Assembly (NCBI RefSeq): GCF_932526225.1 | Contig: NC_064047.1 | Location: 10,586,494-10,646,493, forward strand | Source: Nematostella vectensis | Taxonomy: Eukaryota; Cnidaria; Anthozoa; Actiniaria; Edwardsiidae | Reading direction: 5' to 3' | Length of the DNA stretch: 60,000 bases | In this document: positions 20,620 through 33,156 of the stretch, in pieces | Position numbering within the stretch: the first letter of the stretch is position 1 | Layout of the letters: every line of letters starts with the position of its first letter | The notes under the pieces: model-generated | What the model was told of the DNA's origin: nothing | Database searches by the model: none | The model's input: only the letters and a program-made list of their open reading frames with translations | Position numbers and translations under genes: made by a program

Positions 20620-23600
20620 AAGATTTCCTGCAGCGAATGCGGCAAACGCCACCACACCCTCTTGCACGGAGCGAAGCCTAGACGCAGCAACCCCCGGCCT
20701 CAGACCAACGCCGACCACTTAAAACTCGAACCTGGAACAAGCGACAAGAGCAGCGATATCCCGAACCCGAATTTTTCGAAGGCTAACTCAAACGAGAAAA
20801 GAAATAGTGATCAACAATTCAAAAATCTTCCCCATGTTCGTTTCTCACCGAGATCACCCCTCAAAAAAGAAGTTAAAGCCTACGCCCTACTGGACGACGC
20901 GAGCGATACAACATTCGTCACTACGAAGGTTCAAAAGGAACTCGGCATACAAGGAGAAGAAACGAGCCTACATTTCAGTACAATGTTGGGTCAAGAGAAT
21001 ATTCCCGTCTCGAGAGTCGATGGCCTAGTAGCCGAGAGAACGGACAAGAGAGAAAAAGTAGAACTGCCAAAGGCTTACGCTCGAGAAACTATCCCTTCAA
21101 GGATGGATCAGATTCCCGAGACCGCCAAACGATGGCCACACCTGAAAAAAAGGGGGAAACCTCGAAATTCGAAAATGGACGAAATTGGACTTCTCGTTGG
21201 CTGCAACTGCCCTAAGGCGATAAAGCCGAAAAAATAATATCCGGCAAGAGCCAAGATCCATACGCCGTTCGTACACTTCTTGGCTGGTGCATCGTCGTGC
21301 CGATAAGCAGTAACGCGCAAGACGCTGACTTGTTTTCACCAGTCCCCTCCTCGTGTAATTTCATTATGGCGCGTGAACACATACCTGAGATGGATAAGAG
21401 TGTCGATATTATCGCTACCGAGACCTCAGGGGAGACGACTTCGCAGAGAGAAAGAGCGCGCTCGAGCAAGGTCAGTCAAAGGAAGATCGAGCTTTTATAG
21501 ATATCGCAAGCAAAGGAATTAAAAGACGTGAAGATGGTCACTACGAGCTCCATTTACCCATAAAGAACGAAGCCTTAAACCTTCCTAATAATTGAAAAAC
21601 ATCGGTGCGGCAAATCCGTCAGCTAAAGAAAAGGTTAGAATCGCCCAAAAACGAGTCTTATCGAGAGAAATACTTAAAATTTATGACGGAAATGATAAAT
21701 AAAGGCTACTCAGAGCCCATCCCTCGCAATGGTGCCATCACGGCCTCCGGAGAGTCTTGGTACATCAACCACCACGGGACATTTCACCCTAAGAAGAAAC
21801 AAAACTGAGAGTGGTGTTTAACTGCAGTCAAGAATATATGGGGAAGTCACTAAACAAACACCTGCTACAAGGCCCACTCCTAACGAACAACCTAGCCGGA
21901 GTCCTCATGTGATTTCGCCAAAGCCCGTCGCCTTCACTTGTGACATCTAAGAGATGTTTCATCAAGTTAGAGTTGACCCAGAGAATAGAGATCTTTTTCG
22001 TTTTCTTTGGTGGAAGGACAACAACCTCCTCAAAGCCAATAGACTACCGTATGAACGTGCACCTCTTTGGAGCGACCTCCTCACCAAGTTGCGCAAACTT
22101 CGCCCTGAAATCCATTGCGAACGACTTCTAGAGAGAATATGGTGCGCAAGCAGCAAACTTCGTGCGAAACGACTTTTAAGGTTGACTATGGTCTGAAATC
22201 CGTCCCCTTAGTCGACGCAGCAGTCAAGCTGAAAAGAACGTAAAGAACATGTGTCACCAGGGAGGCTTTATATTACACAAGTTTACGTCAAACAAAAAAG
22301 AAGTCCTGAAGTGCATCCCAGAGTCGGAGAGAGCAGAGGGAGTAAAGAAAATCGATGTTGGAAAGAACCCTAGGAATCCAATGGCACACGGAGACAGACC
22401 GCTTCGAATTCGCAATCGTGTTACCGGACAAGCCATGTACAAGAAAAGGAATCCTCTCAACAGTCAAGCTCAAACTATGACCCTCTCGGTCTCTACGCGC
22501 CCCTACTCACCGAAGGCAAATCCCTACTACAAGAGTTATGACGTCTAGATGCCGACTGGGATGAAAAGATGCTGCCAGAGATCCAGACCAGATGGCAAAA
22601 ATGGAAGAACGAGCTCTGTGAGTCGAAAAAGGTCACTATAGCAAGATGTTATAAGCCCGAAGGTTTTAGACCTGTGGTGCGCACGGAATTACACCATTTC
22701 TCCGACGCCAGCACGAGAGGCTACGGACAGTGTAGCTACCTTCGTTTGATCAACGACCGGGAACAGGTTCATTGTTCCCTCGTCATTTGCAAGTCTCACG
22801 TAGCCCCCCCTCAGATTAGTAACAATATTGAGGTTAGAGCTGACCGCCGCAGTTTGCTCAGTCCGTGTGAGCAATCAGTTGAAACAAGAACTCGAACACA
22901 CCATCGATGACGAGGATTTTTGGACTGACAGCAGAGTAGTCCTTGGCTACATCGCAAACGAATCCAAGAGATTCCATGTCTTCGTCGCAAATCGCGTACA
23001 AGAAATCCAAAACAGCACATTGATTAAACAATGGAAGCATGTAGAAACTAAAAAGAACCCGGCCGACGAGGCGTCACAAGGGTTAAAGGCTGGTGATCTT
23101 CAAGACTCTAGATTGCTTACCGGACCTAAATTTCTGTGGAGGCCAGAAAGCTAATGGCAAGACGCAGAAGAATGCTTGAAGACAGAGCCTCTAGGAGACC
23201 CAGAGGTTAAGAAGTCGTCTGCGATGGCAACTACATGGCAACTACGCTGGTTTCGCGCCAAGCGTGCAGTAGCCCTATGTCTGCTTTATATATAAGATCG
23301 CGAGTGAAAGAGAAACCAGGAACAAGAAGGGACCATGCAAAATAGAATTCAAAGACCTTGTGTCTGCGGAACGAGTAATACTCCCCGCAGCACAAACAAA
23401 TACCTTCAAGTCGGAGATCGATACCCTCTCCAAGCTCAACACGGCAACAAAGAAAATTGACAGATATATCGCCCGAGAAGAACACCGCCTTAAAGATGCA
23501 CAGCGCACTATACAAGCTTGATCCTTTCGTCGACGTAGAAGGTATACTACGAGTAGGCGGACGCCTTTGACGTGCTAACATTAGTGATGATGTCAAGTTC

Positions 23601-24830
23601 CCCATAATACTGCCAGGAAAGAGCCACGTAGCATCCTTAATCATCAGGCATTTTCACGAGAAAACAAGCCATCAGGGCAAAGGGAAAAACCCTCAAAGAA
23701 ATCCGTGCGAATGGGTATTGGCTTACCGGAGGCTCGTCAGAAGTTGCAAGCGCCATCTCACGTGAAATGTCAAAGGTTACGCGGAGCTGTTCAAGAACAG
23801 AAAATGTCGGACCTCCTGGAAGACAGAGTGCAAAAGGGGCCACCTTTTACCTAATTGCGGCTGTGATCTTTTCGGCCCCTTTACTATAAACGAGAAGAGG
23901 AAGACCCTTAAGCGCTTTGGAGTAATCTTCACCTGTATGGCTTCCAGAGCCCTACACATCGACGTCGCCAACTCACTTGAGACGGATTCGTTCTTAAATT
24001 CCCTTAGAAGATTCATGAGTCGAAGAGGATCCGTGCGTCAAATAAGATGTGATCAAGGAACTAATTTCGTCGGAGCACAGAACGAGCTCACTCGAGCTCT
24101 AGCCGAAATGGATCACGAGAAAATAATGGACAACCTACTCGGAGAGCAAATGTGATTTGATCACATTTAAAATGAATGCCCCCTCAGCGAGCCACATGGG
24201 TGGCATATGGGAACGACAAATCCGTTCAGTCAATAGCGTGCTGTCGTCGCTTCTACTCGAGAACGGAGGACAGTTAGATGACGAGTCACTGAGAACGTTG
24301 ATGTGTGAGGCGGAGGCCATTTTCAATAGCTGTCCGCTTACAACCGAGACCCTGAATGATGTCGACGCGCCGTGCCCCTTGACGCCCAATCACCTACTCA
24401 CGATGAAGTCGAAGGATGTCCTTTGGGCACTTTCGAATCTGCAGAGCTCTACAGCAAAAAGCGTTGGAGACGAGTTCAACATCTATCAAACAAGTTCTGG
24501 AGTCGCTGGAGGAAATACTTCCTTCTAAGTCTCATACAAAGATAGCGCAGAAATCTACAGATCGGAGACATTGTCATCGTCAAAGACGACAACGCGCCTC
24601 GCAACACTTGGGATCTGGCAAGAGTCTCGAACAAGTATCCAAGTGACGACGCCAAGGTACGCGAGGTCCAGGTAGCTCTTGCGGCGAGCAACCTGAACAG
24701 CAAAGGCAAGAGCACTGGACCACTGCGGTATTTTGATCGTCCAGTCCAAAAGCTAGTCCTTCTACTCGCAAAGAATGATCTGGAGACCGGGATGTCCCAG
24801 CCGAGAACAGTTCTCATATGACGAACTGTG
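20620..24830 (+). pseudogene. BEL/Pao gag-pol remnant with many frameshifts
   Basis: In order: a nucleocapsid-type knuckle CSECGKRHHTLLH (about 20627-20665), an aspartic protease YALLDDASDTTFV (about 20880), reverse transcriptase pieces [20 protein letters not shown] and [16 protein letters not shown] (21605-22130), RNase H with HHFSDASTRGYGQC and FWTDSRVVLGYI (22680-23150), and integrase with CDLFGPFTI, IRCDQGTNFVGAQNE and SASHMGGIWERQIRSV (23570-24530). The frame changes at least seven times and stops are frequent, so it cannot encode a working polyprotein. Not restored here. Confidence 0.85.
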
Positions 24831-25272
24831 AATGGATTTCTCATGAAGTTGAACAAGATTATAACGAACATTGATTGAACATTGATTAGGGAAATATAGT
24901 ATATTTCAGGGGAGCCATGTACTGAAATTAGATTAGTTAGTTATTTAGTTAGTGTTAACGCATTTCGCTTAGTTACAATATTAGCAACGACATTCGGATT
25001 GGTGTTTACCGAAATCCGATATATAATTCGATTCGCGTCCTTTTTGGCCAGTTCCTACCTGGTATATTCAGTGCAAGCATTTCTAGTAGTGCAATCTTTG
25101 GTAGTGATAAATTTTAAAATACACTCTTATCATCTACATTACTAGGGATTTAACTTGAGATGTATTTTAGCGAACAGAGAGGGCAGATTCTTGAATGTCT
25201 TCCAATTGAGAAGAGTAAGACTATCCTCTTTCACATACTCTTAAGTACTATTGCTTTCCCGTATTCTCTTAC

Positions 25273-25424
25273 CGAGTACATGATCTCCTTTGAAGTAGTG
25301 ATGTTCTGAATAGCTTCATCAAATTTCGCTAAAGCTTTTGCCATAGTGTCCCTTGCTTCCTTCGCATCATCTCGTATTTCCTCGCATTTCTTAGCTTGGT
25401 TGATGACGTTGTAAATATCAAACG
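25273..25424 (-). CDS. Copy A exon 6 (residues 326-376)
   Basis: 152 nt; acceptor ATTTCCAG, donor TACTCG/GTAAGAGA. Charged helical peptide with KKCEEIRDDAKEARDTMAKA and the sequon NITT. Starts with 2 bases of a split codon and ends in phase 0, matching its neighbours and copy B (54360-54511). Confidence 0.85.
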
Positions 25425-25723
25425 CTGGAAATCATAAAACATCAATTTGCAGTCTTATTAGTATCTACGCAATAGTTGAAATCAAACAAGAAATCTGGCT
25501 TTTTCATTGCGCTTCTAAAACATGCAAAAAGAATGAAACCCTCTTATCCTAGAGAGCTCTTTTGACCGATCAATGAGCACGATATAATGTTATGTGTTAT
25601 GGTAGAGATTGGGGGGTGCGCGATAGATGTTTTGGTACAGTACGCGTCAGATGCTGCGGAACAGTGTGCGTTAGATGTTGCCGTACAGCCCGAGGAAGAG
25701 GTTTTGAAGTAGTTCAGTGTTAC

Positions 25724-25909
25724 CTGCGGAAAAGATTGATAGTGCAAGGCCAATATTCTTCACGAATCTGATCGACCTGCCAAACTTGGTATTCAGTCTG
25801 TTTTTTATCTGTCCGTACTTGGTTTTGAAATTTTGATCAAGCTTGTTTTCCGTCTTGCAATTTGAGCGTAGGGGGGTGTCTTGAGTCGGATGGCCTTTCT
25901 TCTCTCGAG
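25724..25909 (-). pseudogene. Copy A exon 5, frameshifted (residues ~260-325)
   Basis: 186 nt versus 199 nt in copy B. Relative to copy B it has four A instead of five in TTGATCAAAATTTC (one-base loss) and lacks 12 bases encoding KAFD or equivalent. After the one-base loss the frame runs KISKPSTDR then stop. Splice borders (CTGTAG acceptor, CCGCAG/GTAACAC donor) are intact. Basic exon: ARRKTSLIK and, in copy B, the KTKYRQLKSRLNTKFSRSIR helix. Confidence 0.7.
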
Positions 25910-26707
25910 CTACAGTAAAAAATGTAATTGAACGATATGCGTTATAAAGCTTGAGATATTATTATAAGTTATAGCATGGCACGAGGAGAATTTAGTGAAT
26001 TTCGTGGATAACCACCCCCCTTTTTGAGTAAAACAAAATCAAAAAGTTAAAAAAAATTCCAAATTTTGCGCCGATTGCCGACAAAACAACGTCTGAGAGA
26101 AGGCAGGTACTGACACGACAAATCCAATACGGGATAAAATATTGTTGGATGCATGTGACCTACCAAGAACCAAGAATCCCCTCCCCATTTTGAAATCCTG
26201 GATTCACCCCGGCTAGAGACCACAACATTCTCACAAACAATTCTCACATCAAACAGTTGATTTACATATGTGCTCTACCTATCTGCAGTTTAGTTCTTTG
26301 ACCCCATTAGCACGCATGCGTGAAGCAATTAAAATCATCCGACATGGATCAAATATTCCTGGGTTAATCAGGAAGTTGCCTTCTATTTATTTTCCTGGTG
26401 GAAACTAGAAGACAAGAATCTTGCTTCTAAATGTCTCGCATGCACTGATGTAGAGGAATACTTAGAAGAAAAAATATTATTTTTTTTTTTTCTAAATTTC
26501 TCTCATTATTAAATGCATTTGGGAAATGTAGAAACTTAATTTCCCTCATCATTTTTGCATGTGGGAAATTTAAATTCCTGAATTTTGGAGTTAAATCCTA
26601 AAATCCTTATATTTTGAAAATATCACTGTATACAATTGATTGAAGCCCATATATTATAGCTCTTGCTTGTAGGCTTCAGTGTAGATATAAGCTTCTGGTA
26701 GTTATAC

Positions 26708-26893
26708 CTTGAAAACCTCATCATGAGCTCTACTTTTCTTGGCGAATTGGTAAGCTGCTCCTCCACCACTGATTAACAGAGTTAAGAGGGGAAAACCAAT
26801 ATTCATGGCGTTCTCAATGGCTGACTCGTACATGTTGGATACCTGCAGGTAGTCCAGCTCGTCTCTGGTGTTGTTTTTTGCCTTAATGGCATC
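26708..26893 (-). CDS. Copy A exon 4: hydrophobic glycine-rich segment (residues 198-259)
   Basis: 186 nt, phase 0 at both ends, acceptor TTTTACAG, donor TTCAAG/GTATAAC. Sequon NNT, then SAIENAMNIGFPLLTLLISG and GGAAYQFAKK: the only strongly hydrophobic stretch of the mature protein and a candidate membrane-inserting or core helix. Highly conserved in copy B (57136-57321). Confidence 0.85.
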
Positions 26894-27368
26894 CTGTAAA
26901 AATGGACGTAGAGGATGGTAAGCGATGGTTAACTATTCGTTTCGCTAGAGGCTTATACGTATACTCTTCGAGTGATTTTTACAGCACGCTCCCGCCTTCG
27001 AAAAGTTACGATTAAAACGTATGAGCACAAATCTCTGCATCAAATAAAAAGGTAAATACAAATAGTTCAGAACAATGTTTAGATAGTTCTCTCACTTTTT
27101 AGTTTTTTTTTTGTTCGTGCATTGGACCTTTTTTTGTTATGCGAAGAAAGCAGAGGTTGAATTTCAAGGCTGTCTGAGGGTCGCCATGCTCTTGCAAACG
27201 AGCTATGACGTCACTGGCAGCGATCATCTTAACAAATAAAATTTATTTTCAAAATAATAACTTGGAAGCTTGTGCTGCCTTTGATTTCACACTTGATTTC
27301 ACACTGCCCAATAAAACAATAATCGTGGGGGGGGTGGGTGGTTTGGTGGGTGGGTGGGTGAGTGAGCG

Positions 27369-27555
27369 GCCTCATGCAGCCGCCATACAATGTCTGGCCA
27401 CGGATCAAAGCTAAGATCGAAATTGTTGGTTTTGTTGAGGGAGAAAGCTCACGTCGGAACCGGGAATCGAACCCGGAACCCAGTGGTGAGAGGCACGGGC
27501 ACTACAGAGTGACGCTCTGCCAACTGCGCCAGCAAAGGCTTCCTCGTCTCCATAA
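27369..27555 (-). repeat. tRNA-derived SINE (unit A)
   Basis: The minus strand has a pol III A box TGGCGCAGTTGG (27531-27520) and B box GGTTCGATTCC (27473-27463) in a tRNA-like head, followed by a non-tRNA body. A G/T-rich (GGGT/GTGA) tail lies at 27328-27368. Shared with unit B (58652-58865). The long insert after the B box and loss of clean stems argue against a functional tRNA. Confidence 0.75.
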
Positions 27556-27665
27556 TGAATAAATGTAGGAAATATTTTTGTACTTTTATGATCGTAACAA
27601 AATGAAGGGTCCTTTTTGTAAGATCGAAAGTTGCAGAGCCCAAACACATAAATACGGATGCCTAC

Positions 27666-27820
27666 CATGATGTCCTTCGTTTTGTTGTTCAATATTATTT
27701 CAATGTCGATGTCCATGGCTTTTAAGATGTGATCCTGCTCTCTGTTAATATCCTCCAACTCTTTCTTCAATTCAGAGTATCTATCGATGTTTGTTTTAAC
27801 CCAAGTTTGAAGATTTTGAG
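27666..27820 (-). CDS. Copy A exon 3 (residues 146-197)
   Basis: Acceptor TTTTGCAG, donor ATCATG/GTAGGC. Charged helix YSELKKELEDINREQDHI, then the sequon NKT. Same 155-nt length and phases as the copy B exon at 58974-59128. Confidence 0.8.
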
Positions 27821-28108
27821 CTGCAAAAAGAAAATTATTAGCCCATTAATTATTAATCCCCCGGGGGACTCCGACACTAAAAACATAGAAACCTTATAGG
27901 ATAGCTATTGGGTGTGGTCGAAGCAATTTCTGACCATGAAGCACTTAAAAAACACGTTCAGTTTTCCTGAATAGCGATCCTTAAGATTCCACCATCTATA
28001 GCACATTTCTTTTCTGAACAAATTCATGTTCAGTAGTTTTACTTAGGTTGTGATGATTCACTAGCGTGGAAACACACTAATGGATAGCAGATACCTTATT
28101 TTGGTTAA

Positions 28109-28519
28109 TTTTCGCGCGTACTTAAATTCGCCGTTTTCGCAATTCTCGCAATTTCAAAGAATAAAGACCGCGAACTTTGATCTCGCGAAATTTAACGGAT
28201 ATAGAAAAATCGTTGAAGGTTCTTTTAAGATATTTTAGTGAGGACATTGTAACGTACTAAATAATGGCTCGACAGAACAAGAACACTTCGTATTACTGTA
28301 ATACTGACTTTTGAAGCATGGGACAGCTTTTTAGTTTTGTTTCGATTATATTGGTCTTGTTTCGGTAGTCGGTTAACGTATTTTTTTTTTAAAAAAAACG
28401 ATAAAAAGTCACTTGAACCTCAAATCTTCGAAATTAAGTGACCTGCAAACACCTTTTTCCACGCGATCGCAAAATTAAAGACTCGCGAAATGTAAGATGC
28501 GCGAAAATAAAAAAGAATA
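28109..28519. mobile_element. Foldback/MITE-like element with TTTTCGCGC ends
   Basis: Left end CTTATTTTGGTTAATTTTCG, right-end complement CTTATTCTTTTTTATTTTCG. Internal CTCGCGAAATTTAACGG motifs. About 411 bases. The unit B copy starts at about 59400 and is cut near 59628. Confidence 0.5.
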
Positions 28520-28845
28520 AGCTAGTAAAATTTTATATCCTAAAAGATTGGACGATCACCGCTTTCTATTTTATAAAATCTTTTCCCAAGCCGTTTTAAG
28601 TAAGCCTAGTATTTGTTGTTGTTTATTTCAGTGTTCCAAGACATATGAGATAATCTTGAAATAACCACATAAAACAATTTTTTAAACTTCATTTACGAAA
28701 TTAATTTGAAAATATCACAGTGAATCATCCAGATCAACCGATGAGAATGGATGCTTACTTAAACTTGGGGATTTGCTAAGATGAAAAACGGCGGCTGACC
28801 GAGATTTTAATGAGTAAAAAACTTTGGGATTTCTGTAAGCTTTAC

Positions 28846-29046
28846 CTTCCAGCTGTAAGTTGTCCGCCAGGGCGCTTTGCTCTATTACTTGAGTTCTCAT
28901 CTTAATAAACTCGTTGCGATATTCACATGCTTTTGGCAACCGACCACAACAGCTTTGTATGGCATCGAATATAGCGGAGGTCAGGCTGACAGCAGAAGTA
29001 ACAGCATTGGTAAACTTGACGACTGTATAGACATTCTTGATCCAGT
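28846..29046 (-). CDS. Copy A exon 2 (residues 79-145)
   Basis: Acceptor TTTTATTAG before ACTGGATCAAG; donor CTGGAAG/GTAAAGC. Encodes a small/hydrophobic helix (TNAVTSAVSLTSAIFDAI) followed by a cysteine cluster QSCCGRLPKACEY and an amphipathic helix. Starts with 2 bases of a split codon and ends in phase 1. The unit B equivalent lies beyond the window. Confidence 0.75.
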
Positions 29047-29188
29047 CTAATAAAATGGTGTTATGATTAGTGAAAATAAGCGCTTTCTGATATAGTAACT
29101 GTTTCGCTGGTTCGTAAGTTGCTTTCTTTGTTTTGCGGCTAAAAGCCGGGAGCGCGTACAAGTTGGTCACCCAAATATATATATATAT

Positions 29189-29300
29189 ATATATCTTGGT
29201 TTGTAGGAAAAAAATCAGGAGATGAGTGGGCAACCACGAAACAGGCTTGTAGAGATGAAACGGTAGTTCGCGTGTTTTTTTCCTACAAACCAAGATATAT
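29189..29300. repeat. Palindrome with degenerate hammerhead core
   Basis: Perfect 26-base arms (29189-29214 and 29275-29300, containing CTTGGTTTGTAGGAAAAAAA) surround GATGAGTGGGCAACCACGAA, a stem-II/GAAA part of a hammerhead ribozyme. The CUGAUGA box reads GAGATGA, so two core bases differ. Followed by CCCGCTCTACACC and (TA)n, as at the Penelope element end, so probably a terminal relic of a related subfamily. Confidence 0.65.
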
Positions 29301-29311
29301 CCCGCTCTACA

Positions 29312-29313
<2 letters not shown>

Positions 29314-29385
<72 letters not shown>
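29314..29385. repeat. (TA)36 microsatellite, left flank of Penelope-like element
   Basis: Pure TA run abutting GTGTTGGTTTGAG at 29386. A matching (TA)n lies on the right flank (32757-32884), so the element sits in a TA repeat. Confidence 0.95.
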
Positions 29386-29388
<3 letters not shown>

Positions 29389-29421
29389 TTGGTTTGAGAA
29401 AAATACAAACTACATAGGTTT

Positions 29422-29460
29422 CCCTACAGGTCTGTTTCGTGGTTGCCCACTCATCAGGGG
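29422..29460 (-). ncRNA. Hammerhead ribozyme core, inverted copy
   Basis: Minus strand reads CCC-CTGATGA-GTGG-GCAA-CCAC-GAAA-CAGACCTGTA-GGG, the same core as the two plus-strand copies, in the 75-base inverted tip. Confidence 0.7.
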
Positions 29461-30273
29461 CGCATCATCACCGCATCGTCGGCCACCGAGATCGCCAACT
29501 CCGCCCCTACCACTACCAACAACAAGACATGCAACTGCCGACAGAAAGACACCTGCCCTCTAGACGGAAACTGCCTACAGACATCTGTTATCTACCAAGC
29601 TACCGTAACTCGAAAAGACAACAACACCTCGGAAACATACGTCGGGCTCACTGAAAACAGCTTCAAGACCAGGTACAGAAACCACACCGCATCATTCCGA
29701 CACGCCAAACACAGAAACTCCACCGAACTCAGCAAACACGTCTGGACTCTCAAGGATAACATGATTGAGTACTTTATTTCATGGCGCATTCTTTCTTCCC
29801 ACTCCGCTTACAACAGTACCACTAAGCGTTGCAACCTCTGCCTCAAGGAAAAGCTGACGATCATCTGCCAACCCAAACTATCAACTCTAAATAAACGCAA
29901 TGAACTCGTGTCCTCGTGCCGCCACAGAAACAAAGCCCTGCTACGAAACAATTAGAACTGTTAATCCCGTCACCGTTAAATTTTCGCGCTATCAATTTTT
30001 CACACGTTCCGCCCTGCATATTTATGTAACTCGCTATTGTTCCTCTTGCCGCCTTAGCTAAAACTATCAGTCTATTATTATGTAAATTTCAATGTTAATA
30101 GTATATATACGATGGTAGGAATATTCTCATTAAAACCCCTGATGAGTGGGCAACCACGAAACAGACCTGTAGGGAAACCTATGTAGTTTGTATTTTTCTC
30201 AAACCAACACTATACACCGCTCTACTTTCGAGTATTGAGCACTTTCTATGAAAGCCTTCAACCATCATTTTAT
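29460..30273 (+). repeat. Left pseudo-LTR (truncated upstream copy)
   Basis: Contains the last ~162 codons of the element's ORF, including the GIY-YIG domain (to stop at 29955), the 3' UTR and the hammerhead. It begins abruptly inside the ORF at CGCATCATCACC, fused to the inverted tip. Confidence 0.9.
30136..30174 (+). ncRNA. Hammerhead ribozyme, type I minimal, left pseudo-LTR
   Basis: Core boxes CUGAUGA (30139-30145) and GAAA, stem II GUGG/CCAC with a GCAA tetraloop, a 3-bp stem III (ACA/UGU) with loop GACC, and CCC/GGG at the base of stem I. The predicted cut follows A30171. Hammerheads with very short stem III are established for Penelope-like elements. Confidence 0.8.
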
Positions 30274-31946
30274 CCAGGCTCCAAGTTTTTCTTGTTGAGC
30301 ACTCTACGGCTACTCATTATGGAAAAATTCCACATCAACTACTCAACGAAGAATATTCCCCTACCATCTCGCAGTGATTACCTCCAACGCCTTATTGAAA
30401 AAACCGAACACTTTTTACGCCGAATGCGCTGGAAAGCACACTTCTTCCTAAACACAGACACCGCCTCGACCTCCAAAGAAACCTATGGATTCCGCTCAAC
30501 CAAAAATCCGCCTCCTGTAGAAGAACTGAAAGAGTTCGAAGAAGACATGTTAAAAATGATCCAGTCAGTAAAATTCAAGAACCTGAACACTCCTTTCCTG
30601 GGCAAGCTAAAAGAAGACACCGACAACATTAAAAAAGAACCTAAACTACTGATCCCCGCAGATAAAACCACAAACTTCTACAAACTAGAGCCAGCTACCT
30701 ACAAGAATCTCCTAGAAAAAGAAATAAACAAGTCCTACAAAAAAGCACCCTCCGAAACAACGCAATCTGTCCACGAGAAAAACAAAGAGATCGCTACAAA
30801 ACTGGATTTAGACGATAGAATGGACACCACAGCCAACAAGCAAGCCTTCATAACTCTCAAAGACCATAAGCCGAACTTCGCTAACAAACCTACCTGCAGA
30901 CTCATCAACCCCACGAAACCCGAAATCGGAAAAATCAGCAAAAAGATCCTCGACCGTATCAATAGCGTAATTGCAAAGAAACGAAACTTCAACCAATGGA
31001 AAAGCACTAAAGCCGTCATTGACTGGTTCAAGGCTGCCGAAAACAAACACCAACTCAACTTCATCTGTTTTGACATTGTAGAATTCTACCCATCTATCAG
31101 CCAAGACCTACTATCAAGAGCACTCGACTTCGCCTCCAACTATGACGAAATCACCCCTGATGAAAAAGAGATCATAACCCACTCCAAGAGCTCCTTCCTG
31201 GTCCACAACCAAACACCCTGGCAGAAGAAAAGCAACACGATATTTGATGTTACGATGGGGAGCTTCGATGGCGCAGAAACCTGTGAACTTGTAGGCAACT
31301 TCCTTCTCTCCCAACTTCAGGACCTCAATATGAACGTAGGACTCTATCGCGACGACGGACTAGCCATCACCAACGCCACACCCAGAGCCACCGAAAACCT
31401 AAAAAAGGAACTATGCCGCATCTTCAACAACAACGGACTCCGAATCACCATTGAAGCAAACAAACAAGTTGTCAATTTCCTAGACGTCACCCTCGACCTA
31501 AAACGTAATGCACACCAGCCTTATACAAAGCCGAACTCCTCGCTACAATATGTCCACCGTGAGAGCAACCACCCGCCCTCCATCACCAAGAACATCCCTG
31601 CTGGTATCAACAGACGCCTATCTGCCCTATCTTCAGACCAAGCCTCCTTTGACCAGACCGCGCCGCCTTACCAGAAAGCACTCGACGATAGCGGATACAA
31701 CTACACGCTACGCTACGATCCCAACACCGTAACCAACCGAAAAACCCGCAAACGCAACAACATCCTATGGTACAACCCGCCCTTCAGCAAGAACACCAGC
31801 ACCAACATCGGCCACAGATTCCTCACCCTGATAGACAAGCACTTCCCGAAAGACAACCACCTCCGTAAAATCTTCAACAGAAACACCATCAAAATCAGTT
31901 ACAGCTGCATGAACAACACCAAACAGATCATCGACAACCACAACAA

Positions 31947-32920
<974 letters not shown>

Positions 32921-33091
32921 CCCTTTGTGAAGAGGTCAGCTTCCTCAGGCTAATTAAGGCTTATAGATAGTAAGACTATGGGCTTATAGATAGTTAGGGG
33001 TAACACTTAATATCTAAACAGATAATTTACACGTGGTCCTCAGGGAAAACAAAAATAAATAAAGTGATATTTAGGTGAACTGGGAAAAATC

Positions 33092-33156
33092 TATATACAT
33101 TATCTATTTACATTATCTATATACATTATCTATTTACATTATTTATATACATGAAT
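33092..33156 (-). repeat. LINE 3' tail of 13-bp units
   Basis: Minus strand repeats TATATAGATAATG / TAAATAGATAATG about four times directly after the LINE stop. Short-repeat tails are typical of L2/CR1-type elements. Confidence 0.6.

Larger units (their letters stand above)
19637..25139 (+). mobile_element. BEL/Pao LTR retrotransposon, decayed
   Basis: Related LTR sequences start near 19637 (TGTAATGAACTTCG) and 24918 (TGTACTGAAATTAG). They share GATTAGTTAGTTATT, AGTGTTAACGC and CTTAGTTACAATATTAGCAA. The left LTR match stops near 19770, so it is truncated. Between them lie gag and pol fragments in BEL/Pao order. Exact ends and target duplication are uncertain. Sits in intron 6 of copy A and is absent from unit B. 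Confidence 0.8.
5220..28300. repeat. Segmental duplication, unit A (homologous part)
   Basis: Colinear with 42120-59628 in the same orientation. Matching blocks: 5240-5530 with 42140-42345; 7004-7640 with 43783-44412; 7650-9270 with 48115-49722; 15125-15690 with 49730-50300; 16620-19270 with 50310-52800; 19405-19530 with 54150-54273; 25190-28290 with 54280-59627. Blocks are separated by insertions private to one copy. The repeat includes exons 3-10 of the duplicated gene, so it is a direct tandem gene duplication. Unit A probably extends right to about 42.1 kb, where unit B begins. Confidence 0.9.

Noticed and set aside
27450-27535. tRNA gene
   Set aside because: A and B boxes are clear, but the stems do not form a complete cloverleaf and a non-tRNA body follows; better explained as a SINE.
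29216-29255. Active hammerhead ribozyme
   Set aside because: The CUGAUGA box is GAGATGA; two catalytic-core bases are changed.
28715-29293. 192-codon minus ORF taken as one exon
   Set aside because: It overruns the acceptor at 29047 into a Penelope relic and TA repeat, and overruns the donor at 28845; only 28846-29046 has splice and phase support.
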